Shown here piece after piece: positions 55,448 to 64,000 of a DNA stretch of 64,000 bases. Under the pieces are notes generated by a model that saw nothing but the letters and a program-made list of their open reading frames with translations, made no database searches and was not told where the DNA came from. The position numbers and the translations under genes were made by a program. Source of the stretch: Cornus controversa (taxonomy: Eukaryota > Streptophyta > Magnoliopsida > Cornales > Cornaceae); NCBI GenBank assembly GCA_026545225.1, contig CM048849.1, positions 42,308,336-42,372,335 of the forward strand, read 5' to 3'. Numbering within the stretch: position 1 is the stretch's first letter; every line of letters begins with the position of its first letter.

Positions 55448-57495
55448 TTATCCTATCCAATCTTCAAGAGACAATAACTTCTCACTTAATTACCTAAAGG
55501 AAGAAGCAAAATAAGGTTGTGCTGGCACTCTGGCTGCCAATATATATCCCCTTGTAGTCCCACAAGTTGAATAAACCCTAATCCTCTGGACAACACTACT
55601 TTCTCTCAGATTATTTTGCTAGCGATAACCTTTGTCCCCCATTTTCAAAAAGTCCAAGTTGATAAAATTATTATGATTATGACCTTTCATTAGTTTCAAC
55701 ACTCTAAAAAAAGTATAAAAAAAAAAAAGAAAAAAAAAAGAAAAGAAAGAAGACTCTAAGAGCGATTTGCATGTCACATAAAAATTTGAAGTTTTGTTAC
55801 AAAGTAGTCACTAACCATTACATAGGCAGACAATGATAGGAATCCAAATCTTACAAAAATATAGAGAATCCAATTTCTTACAACATTTTAATAATGAATC
55901 AGCCATATTCATGTCGGAATTTGGTCTGAATTTGTTTTTTATTTGATTATTATTTGAAAAAATACACTTATCTAGTGAGATTTACCAATACTACAGGTAC
56001 TTCAACACTGACTTTCACTGTCAATGAATGTTAGCTGAGAAAAGAAAAAAAAGGATAAACATGTTGTGTTTGGATAAATATTATTAAAAGAAAAATAAAT
56101 AAAGAGGGATCATATCATATCCTTTCAAAAATGAAAAGATTAGGAGAGAAAATATAGTGTTTAAGTAATGCTTTGATAATTTCGAAACAGCTTTCAACAA
56201 TTAGAAATAGAAAATTATTATTTCACTCATGTCTCATAAATATAGAAGGATATGATAGTAAATTGGTTGTTAACATTTCTCCCCCTATCTTATCCAAACA
56301 AAAATATTATCATTTCTTTTGTTTTCTCTCTTATCATTTCATCACCTTTCTTTTCTCTCATAACTAATGTTATTTTCTATTTTTATTTCTCTCATGTCTA
56401 TCCAAACGGAGCCTTAGTGAATTTACCTCTTTGCCTATTTAGATGGGAGTTCATTTATAATAAATTACAAAATAAACTTCGACTTTAAGATTTTATAAAT
56501 AGATGTCTAAGTTTTCAAATGGACGTGAATGATGGAGATGATTTTATAACATTTTAAAGGAATTTATAGAGCGATGGGATAGAGATGGAAAGAACAACAT
56601 GGAACAAATAGAACATTTCAAATGGTTTATTCTGTACGACGGTTATACCGGTTAATTACTCTACGATCAGCTTTCATAGTGATTCCTCACTCATCCAGTC
56701 ATCCATAGGTCTAGACATTAATGTTGATTTCTCACTCAAAGTTTCACACAAATATATCAACGTTATGTTTGGAAACACTAAATTGGTGCATCGAAATTAG
56801 ATTTGTAAGAAAAAAATTCAAAAATTTTTAACTAAATTTTCATCGATTCTGCAATTTTCTCGTATTCTTATATCATATGTGATTAGATGCAATTACACTC
56901 ACGTTTGAAAAACAGTAAGTAATACCATAACTTATACATAAAACTGGTGTCATACATTTTGTTAACACAATAAGGTTTATTTTGAGAAGTTTGTAGAAAA
57001 CAACAACAACAATGATTCTCTTCATATAATTTGAGCAAACTTAATGATTCTTAAACATGGCATAAAGAAATTGGGTTTGTACAAGAGATAGAAAGGTAAA
57101 ATCAGAACTTGTATAGTGTATTGGCTTGTGTGTGTGTGTGTGTGTGTGTATGTATATATATGCACGTTGTCAATTTTCAGTCCTCTTAATTCCCACTTTA
57201 AGTAGAGAGGCACGAGTGAGTTGTCAGTATTCAATTTTGGAGCCAGGAAAGTCGCCCACTGAGATTATATAAAAAGAAAGTGACATTATGCTCACTACTA
57301 TTTGGTCACAGGCTAAATCACTTTGTACGGGTACAAATTTTTTTCCTATTTTCTTTTTTGTATTATAAGTGTCATATTTTGCATCATCAAACCATCAGCA
57401 GAGAAAAACCATATTAAGACATTTATTATCTTGTACAATTGTGTTTGTGATTTTTAGCTCCTTGTGGAAATATGTGAGTATGTTTTTACTGAGGC
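55448..57495. repeat. Segmental duplication copy B
   Basis: Collinear with 2896-4607 and 14175-14520. It is not interrupted by the Tat element: the flanks of that insertion map to about 57040-57055 here. A (TG)n microsatellite (57126-57150) replaces a TA run of copy A. No gene is seen. Confidence 0.8.
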
Positions 57496-58304
57496 AGGCA
57501 AAATTCGTGCTCTATTTTTTACATTTGCACTCTCATTTTAAAAAAAAAAAATGATATTTTTAATCTTTAACTTCACAAGTGAATGACTATATTTTTTTTC
57601 AAATTACACAACTATCCTTTTTGATATCCTCTTCTTGTCTTCAATCTTTAATATTTTCTGTTTCTTTTGACATAATTCAAAAAAAAAAAGACTCAAAAAA
57701 TAGTTATCTAGCCTCTTCCTCTTTTGATAGGACCCAAAAAAGAGTCATCTATGTTGAATAAATTCTCTCTTTTTTTTCCCTAGTTAAATTATCTCTTTTG
57801 ATAGGACCAAAAAAAAATTTACCAAAAAAAATGTTATCATTCTTGAATAAATTATCTCTTTTGACAGGAATCGGAAAAAAATGGACAAAAAAAAAAGTAT
57901 ACTACGCAAAAAAAAATTTAGATTACCCATTTCTCTTTTGACAAGAACGAAAAAAAGGATTATCTGTGTTGAATAAATTATCTCTTTTAATAGGATAAAA
58001 AAAAATTTCCAATAAATTTTTTATCTTTTAGCCGGAACCCAAAAAAAAGTATTAAAAAAGTAAAAAGAAGGTAAAAAGAGTTAAAGTTTATAGTATAAAG
58101 GGTAGTTGTGGTATTATAAAATAAGGGATGATGTATTAATTAATGAGTTTAATGATCTTCTTATCATTTTATTTTTTTTAAAAAAAAAAAGCAAGTGGAG
58201 TGCAACGGTAGAAAAGTGGAGTACAAACATCGCCTCCATTGCTTTAAAATAGTTAATCCATCACATCACACTCTTTTCTCAACTTTCATCCTCAACCTTT
58301 AGAT
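57496..58304. other. A/T-rich intergenic sequence with repeated ATTATCTCTTTTGATAGGA-like words
   Basis: At 57690-58050 the phrase TATCTCTTTTGA(T/C)AGGA followed by poly-A recurs five or six times at 40-80 bp spacing, an irregular tandem repeat. No gene is seen. Confidence 0.5.
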
Positions 58305-58747
58305 TGTTAACTTAGGTGGTTGTGGAGCCTGAGTATGATGATTGATGGTTTTTGAAAAGTTGGTTACTGGAAGATTTGTTTCCTATTATTATGGAACTTG
58401 TTTAGGAATTTAATTTCTAATTGAACTTTCCTTATGAAACTTGAAGACTTGATGACCAAGACAACTTGGTAGCCAAGACATCTCTCTATAAATAGGGATT
58501 GTGTGTAATTCTAAAATGTGTATCAAATTGAGAGAACAATTGTGAACTGAAGAAATTCATTTTTTGTGAAATTGGCGAGAACAAGAGAGAAGAGAGTTCA
58601 AGTAATTGTAATCCTCCATCACATAGTAAAATTGTTAGGTGTGCTCCTTAGACGTAACTTTTTATTAGGATGAACCAAGTAAATCACTTGTGTTTTTGTG
58701 TGATTGCTTTATTTTTTTATTGGTGTTTCACATATATTCTCAACAAC

Positions 58748-58759
58748 TGGTATCAGAGC
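58748..58759 (+). other. Primer binding site of the TNT1-like element
   Basis: TGGTATCAGAGC, complementary to initiator tRNA-Met, two bases after the LTR end. Confidence 0.9.
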
Positions 58760-58787
58760 ATTGGTTTGCGTATCAAGGGCACAATAG

Positions 58788-59799
58788 GTGGTTGACAAAA
58801 TTTCGGCAAAGTTTTTTCATTACAGATTTGTCTGTTTGAGTGAGAGTCTGGCGTCAGAAGATAGAGAATCAAAGATTGGGAGGTTTAATGGCACAAACTT
58901 CAGTTTCTGGAAGATGCAGATGGAGGACTGTCGGATCCAGAGAGATCTTGATCTACTAGTTGGTAAGAAGCCAACGAAGATGAATGGATCAAGCTTGATT
59001 GGAAAGTGCTTTTGCAATGATCAGATTGATGTTGTCAAAATTAGTCGCCTTCAACATCAAAATGAGAAGATGACGGTGTCTCTCTTGGAAGCCCTTTATG
59101 ATATGTATGAACAATCGTCTGCAGCAAACAAAGTACATCTTATAAAGAAGTTTTTAAGTTATAGATGTCCAAATATGGAAGATTCAACGAGCATTTCAAT
59201 GTATTCAATGAGATCATCGGACAATTGGAATTTGTTATAATCGATTTCAAAGATGAGGTTCGTTCACTTCTAATTCTGAGGCAATTAACCAAAAGTTGGA
59301 GAGGCATAGTAATGCAATCAGTAGTTCTTTAGGAAAATCAAAGTCTGAGTTCGATGACGTTATCAGCATGATTCTGACTGAAGAAATCAGAAGGCAATTA
59401 GATGGCGTTTCTACCAATGGTTCGACGTTGAACGTCGAAAGTAGAGGCAGAATTTCGAATAAGATGAAAGGCAATAATGGACAAGGTCGTTCCAAGTCAA
59501 GAAATGATTGATCAAAGTCTCAAAATTTCCAAGATCTCAAAAACGTCGAGTGTTAGAATTGTAGCAAGATGGGTCATTATCGGACTTCTTGCAAAGTCCC
59601 GAAGAAAGGAAAAGAAGAAAAGACCGAAGCTAATATTGTCTCGGAAGATTTTGATGAAATGTTGATATGCTCTTTGGAGAGCAAGGCTGAGTCAGGGGTG
59701 ATTGACTCTAGGGCCTCGTTTTACACTACCTCAAACAGAGAGCTATTTACTAGTTATTTGGCCGATAACCTTTGTAAGGTGTATCTCAGTGTTGATCAA
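58788..59799 (+). pseudogene. Copia gag and start of protease, broken
   Basis: The first frame has SKIGRFNGTNFSFWKMQMED and LYDMYEQSSAANKVHLIKK, the TNT1-type gag. After a frameshift near 59240 the frame gives SEFDDVISMILTEEIRR and LNVESRGR. The zinc knuckle at 59548-59592 reads C, stop, N C SKMGH YRTSC: a TAG (59554-59556) replaces the usual Trp codon inside the CCHC motif. Protease begins VIDSRASFYTT, with DSR where DSG is needed for catalysis. The element is dead. Confidence 0.85.
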
Positions 59800-60700
59800 T
59801 GTCACGCCCCGACAATCTGAGCCATTAGCAACCCTGTCTCTGGGCTCGAATCCCAAGGATGAATCACACTTTTAATCCAATAAACCATACATAAATCTCA
59901 TATTCGTGGAAGCATCATCATAAGCATAAAGTTAAAAATGCTTAATTTAAGATCCATATCCAATGCATCTCACACATGGTTATATAAGCACTTAACCAAA
60001 TTATTCAAGACATGCTACAAGTGAGCCTTTTGATTAATCTTAGCCACCTTATGATTAATTGAAGATGTAGCGTAGCATCTATCGAAACTCTCGGGTTTGG
60101 AACTTAATTTCACCTCAATTTTACGATTCACGAAGAGTTACGATTAATGGAATAGTGACTTATGAGTAATTGTAGGCCCTTGACAGAAAATTTTGCAAAA
60201 TTCTCCAAATGTCCAAAGCATGTATAAGTCATATCCAATAGCATTCTATAGTTTCATGCATTCATATACAACTTTAAAACATGCATAAAATTCAACAAAA
60301 AACCATTCATTTGAATTTCATAATGGTGAAATCTATATATCACATACATTTGATCCAAAGGCTTTCTTTTAACATATATTTCTCAAAATGCTCAACATAT
60401 CAAACATGGATATTACATATAAAAATCCAAATATTAACCGTTCATCTATAGATACAATATTTTCCAAAAGTATCAACATGCCACAAGCCAGCATGGACAT
60501 GGATATACACAAACTCAAAAATAACTCAAAACACTCTCAAGTGTTCCATACTGGCTATTCAAGTTCCATCCAATGCCAATGCCAATGCCAATGCCTTATC
60601 TATAAAAATGTTTAGGGAAGAGGGGTGAGCATACAACTAGCTCAGTAAAAATGTCCAAACCATTCTAAGTATCGACCAGATGCCGACCTACAGGTACAAT
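59800..60700. repeat. LTR-like segment starting TGTCACGCCCC, cutting the Copia element
   Basis: It begins TGTCACGCCCCGACAATCTG, the usual start of plant Gypsy LTRs on the reverse strand. It is AT-rich, non-coding and holds a (CCAATG)n run at about 60569-60595. The right border is uncertain, somewhere before the TA run at 60703. No partner LTR is seen, so it is a solo or truncated LTR. Confidence 0.55.
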
Positions 60701-60703
60701 TAT

Positions 60704-60734
<31 letters not shown>

Positions 60735-60960
60735 TACATTTGAGTTTGGCATTTGAATTTCCCCCCAAAACAATTTCATCATCTAACAGCCAAAAATGGT
60801 TAAAAAATCAATCTGATAGTTCAAAATATCTATGCCTATCTACGTTCTAAAATTACTCTCCATATCTACAATCAATGGTCACTATTCACCCACTACTTAC
60901 TATATCACACTCTCCCACTCATTCATTTCTTTTCTCTCTCCTCTTTTATATCACACACAC
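60735..60960. repeat. Dispersed repeat copy 2 (copy 1 at 19636-19870)
   Basis: Same order of shared strings as copy 1, again just after a TA microsatellite (60703-60734). Confidence 0.6.
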
Positions 60961-61558
60961 TCTTTCTCTCTTTTGCAGATCTAGATTGCCGGTTCGTTCT
61001 CTCTCTTTTCGTTCTCCTATTTTATATCACTCTCTCTCTTTATGTTAGCTATTTATTTCTTATTTTTTTGATATATTGTAGACCTAGACCTAAAGAGAGA
61101 GCATGATATAATTGACATATTTTAGTGGTTCAAGAGTTAAGAACATGATGTATAAAGCAAAACAACTCCATTGGCGGATGCAACGTCGAGTGAGGAGACT
61201 ACGCCGTCGTCAGCGTCGGTACCAAGTGTTACTGTCTTTTTTAATCGGTATTTTTGTCTTTGGTTTCAAATATGATATGAATGAAGTTTTAATTTTATGG
61301 GAATTGTTCTGTACTTTGTATATATGAGTTTTTAGAATCAATGGTTTGGGTTTATTCTTTTGACAGATTGTATTGTAATTGATTTTTATATATATAATAT
61401 AATACTTGGAATCTAGTTGTCCTCAATACAAAATGTTATATCTATATTACATTTTGAGTATTTTGTTTGAATCTCTCTCCATTAAAAATTCACCATCAAA
61501 GATGTTTTAAAAAATTCACCATCTACATTTTCTTTTTTAATTCCCATCATTATTTTTA
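60961..61558. other. Intergenic region, no supported gene
   Basis: A 71-codon plus frame at 61112-61327 begins with a basic stretch (WRMQRRVRRLRRRQRRYQ) and ends in a hydrophobic tail. It has no relative I recognise, and is listed as unlikely coding. Confidence 0.3.
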
Positions 61559-62094
61559 GGGTTAAATTCATAAAACCCCCCTCTATTATAAAAAATTCTC
61601 ATAAAACCCCCTATACTAAAAAATCAATCAATTTGCCCCCTCCCGTTAGTTTTTCAATGAAATTAATGGAGAAGCTGCACGTGCATCTCACGTGAGCTGT
61701 TAAGTGGTGTGTAAATGACTAAATTATCCTTGACGCATCTGTTGAAATTAAAAGGACTAAAATACCCTCCTAGTTAAGGGGCTTTTATGTGAATTTTTTA
61801 TAGTAAAGGGGGGTTTTATGATTTTAACCCAATCAAGAAACCCCCCTCTACTTTCTAATTTTCTCAAATTGCCCCTTCGTAAAGGGTACATCCATCATTT
61901 ACAAATAATTTTTTTTTATGAATTTATTTTATTAAATAAAGGAAGGATATTTTGGTAATTTTGTTATCAAATTGACGGAGCCGTTTGATTTTGTCCTTAT
62001 ATGAGAGAAATTGATAGTAGATGGGGTTTTTTGAAAATTCAGGGGGTTTTATGAGAATTTTTTATAATAGAGGGGGGTTTTATGAATTTAACAC
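61559..62094. mobile_element. Mutator-type MITE with 9-bp target duplication
   Basis: The 536-bp element has inverted ends of at least 50 bp, nearly perfect: GGGTTAAATTCATAAAACCC on the left and its complement at 62075-62094. The flanks are an exact 9-bp duplication, TTATTTTTA (61550-61558 and 62095-62103). There is no coding capacity. A third copy of the terminal repeat lies inside at about 61789-61830, so the element is a compound of two smaller units. Long inverted repeats plus 9-bp duplications are the Mutator hallmark. Confidence 0.9.
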
Positions 62095-62681
62095 TTATTT
62101 TTATTTTAATTATATTGACATTTTGTATTGGACGCATATTCTATGACAACTATCTCTCTCTTCACTAATTTCTACTAATAATGGAAGCATATTCTGTGCA
62201 CAACTCTCTCTCCATTAAATAATAGTAATAACAACATTTTTTGGTCTGAAAAAAATTATAAAATTAAAATTTTCACTTTCATACTATGTAATTGGGTTCA
62301 AAGAAATGCCTTAAAATGAAAGCATATGGATAGAATGACGCTTGAATGACTCATTATAGACTATAGGATGGTGAGTGAGATTGTACGATGATAACCATTA
62401 CAAATATAATGATGATTGCATTGATCACGTACTATATATTGTTTAATAAATAAAAAAATGATGATTGTATTGATCAGTGGATTTGACCACAACAACTACT
62501 ATAGCCATTCTCATAAAAAAAATGTCTATAGCTACTTCTTGTGGAGCCTGTAGGTTCATGAGGATAAGATGTCAGCGTGATCAGGGGCAGCTCAACATAA
62601 TTTGAGGCCTTAGGAAAAAATTATAAAAGAGGCCTTTTAATATTTAATATATTAATACCAAATAATAATAATTAATAATAC

Positions 62682-62885
62682 TTATTTAAAAATTATTTCT
62701 CTTACTTTTTGAGATGCAAAATTACTAATTAGATTCTTGTATTCAAGTTTTGTTAAAATATCTTTTTCAACAGATAATATAACGAGTCCATTTAATCTTT
62801 CTTGTGCATAGTTGATCTTAGATATGATTTTATCAACTTTAATGTAATTTTTGATTAACATCTTCATTTTTTTTACTTGTTTCAC
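62682..62885 (-). pseudogene. C-terminal end of a ZMYM1/TTF-type hAT transposase
   Basis: It reads SKINYAQERLNGLVILSVEKDI and EYKNLISNFASQKVREI, the terminal part of plant zinc-finger MYM-type hAT transposases, which follows the dimerisation (hATC) domain. It is one frame away from the N-terminal piece and overlaps it by 47 bases. Confidence 0.75.
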
Positions 62886-63174
62886 TTTCTTTCAAAATTT
62901 TTTTATGATCTTCATAAATAATTTTCTTATCACACATTTGATTATCATTATGAATCAAGTCACTAATATATTTTTCTTTCATTGTTGTACAATCTTCTAA
63001 TTCTTTTAGATGACTTTGTTGTTCTTTTATAGAATTTTCACATAATTTTTTTGCTGTTTGATTATTAGGGTTAAAATTTTTATCAAGAGCTCCTTTTTGA
63101 AATTGAATTAGTTTATCTATTCTTCTTTTATTTTTAAGTTTTTCATAATCCAATTCATACTTTCTAGTAGACAT
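62839..63174 (-). pseudogene. N-terminal end of a ZMYM1/TTF-type hAT transposase
   Basis: The ATG at 63172-63174 opens MSTRKYELDYEKLKNKRRID and then LIQFQKGALDKNF, the basic N-terminus typical of plant zinc-finger MYM-type 1-like transposases. The frame continues for 111 codons through a Lys/Glu-rich stretch to a stop at 62839. The TTF zinc finger and the DDE core are missing, so it cannot transpose by itself. Confidence 0.75.
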
Positions 63175-64000
63175 ATTCTGATATTCTGATATCCAAATTC
63201 CAATAATATAAATATCAATAATTTTAAACAAAATATACAATTTTATAATAACAAAAAATAATAAGACTAAAAAATAATTTAAATTAAAGAACAATATAAC
63301 CTGATATTAGAAAATTCCACTATAATGCTCTTTCAATTATTTTGTAACTAGTAGCTTGAAATCTTCCAATAATTTTATGGTTGTGATGAGTGGAGAAGAA
63401 AAATATGTTGCAATGAGAGACTGAGAGAAGAGAAAGATGGAAATTGAAATTTGGAGAGTCCGTGAAAGAATAGAAAAGATAAATGTTGCAGAGAAAGAAA
63501 AAAGACAAAAACATGTAAAGGAAAAAAAAAAGTTAATAGGAGATGGAAAGTTTTTCAATTTTCTAAAATTCTTGGTTAGTGTATCGGTTAGTGTAAAAGT
63601 CAAGTGTTAGTATATATTAAATATAATATTTTGGCTGGTGTAATGAGAGAAGAGAGAATTTTTTTAAGGAAATTGCCATATTAGTTAGGGTTTAATAATA
63701 AGAGAATTTATTTTAAAATAAGTCTAATAATAGTAGATTAATTTTTTTTTAGAAAGTTTTATAATATAAGGAATTTTTTTTCGAGGCCTTCTATTGGCTA
63801 GGGCCTTAGGTGACCGCCTAAGTCGCCTACGGGACCAGCCATCCTTGAGCGTGATTATCCATTTGTGCCTTACTTTAGCCATGATATAGGTTGAGAGCAT
63901 TTTAAAGTCATTCGCAAAGTTTATGGTGCCAGCAATTTCTTGAAACTTCTTTTTAAAGTCAAGAGAGAAAATCGTGATATGGCAGCTTATGCAATGTCAT

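Larger units (their letters stand above)
58305..59799 (+). mobile_element. 5' part of a TNT1-like Copia retrotransposon, truncated
   Basis: A 441-bp 5' LTR (58305-58745, TGTTAAC...CTCAACA) with a TATAAATA box at 58487-58494 is followed by the primer site TGGTATCAGAGC (58748-58759) and a gag plus protease start. The element stops at 59799, where another LTR (TGTCACGCCCC) begins. No 3' part is present in the window. Confidence 0.82.
62582..63847 (-). mobile_element. hAT element, internally deleted
   Basis: The 1,266-bp element starts CAGGGGCAGCTCAAC and ends GGACCAGCCATCCTTG; the outer bases are imperfect inverted repeats. It is flanked by a perfect 8-bp duplication, AGCGTGAT (62574-62581 and 63848-63855), the hAT target length. 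It keeps the first and last parts of a transposase on minus, with the middle gone. Confidence 0.88.

Noticed and set aside
61112..61327. Basic 71-codon plus frame (RRVRRLRRRQRR)
   Set aside because: The short Arg-rich stretch has no relative I know. The arginine codons come from CGTCG-type local repeats.

Overview
The window is nuclear DNA of a flowering plant, probably a dicot. It is AT-rich, has GT-AG introns and many microsatellites, and contains plant-type LTR retrotransposons, MITEs, a TRIM and a hAT element. No bacterial operons, tRNA, rRNA or CRISPR array were seen. I had no database access. Family names rest on motifs read by eye.

The only intact host gene is a four-exon NRT1/PTR-family (NPF) transporter on the minus strand, coding 24798-39819, 580 residues, most like the NPF5.2/PTR3 group. 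Its second intron is 10.85 kb because a decayed Copia element (28893-36949) sits in it. That element carries a nested insertion with a TRIM (30022-30591).

The locus is tandemly duplicated. Bases 1 to about 1370 align with the NPF promoter at 39833-40760, so a second NPF gene should begin about 14 bases left of the window and run leftward. Bases 2896-4607 plus 13463-14520 align with 55448-57495. The two intergenic copies were then filled by different elements. Copy A received a young Ty3/Gypsy Tat-type element (4608-13457). Copy B received an old chromovirus (42552-54028) with 2.66-kb LTRs and its own nested solo LTR (46915-48106). Promoter A has a MITE and a three-copy tandem repeat. Promoter B has a TRIM remnant instead.

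The most interesting object is the Tat element. It is on the minus strand, with 343-bp LTRs differing at 4 sites and target duplication ATTTT. Its gag-pol frame is open for over 1,550 codons and is then cut by one TAG inside integrase. Between pol and the 3' LTR lies an opposite-strand gene (about 5148-6495) with two GT-AG introns, a TATA-like box, a poly(A) signal and an intact C-terminal coiled coil. A 91-bp minisatellite (6652-7234) separates it from the end of pol.

The right end (58305-64000) is transposon debris. It holds a TNT1-like Copia 5' part cut off by another LTR, a Mutator-type MITE with long inverted repeats and a 9-bp target duplication, and an internally deleted hAT element with an 8-bp duplication that keeps the two ends of a zinc-finger MYM/TTF-type transposase. 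A chloroplast phosphoglycerate kinase fragment lies at 20611-20895.
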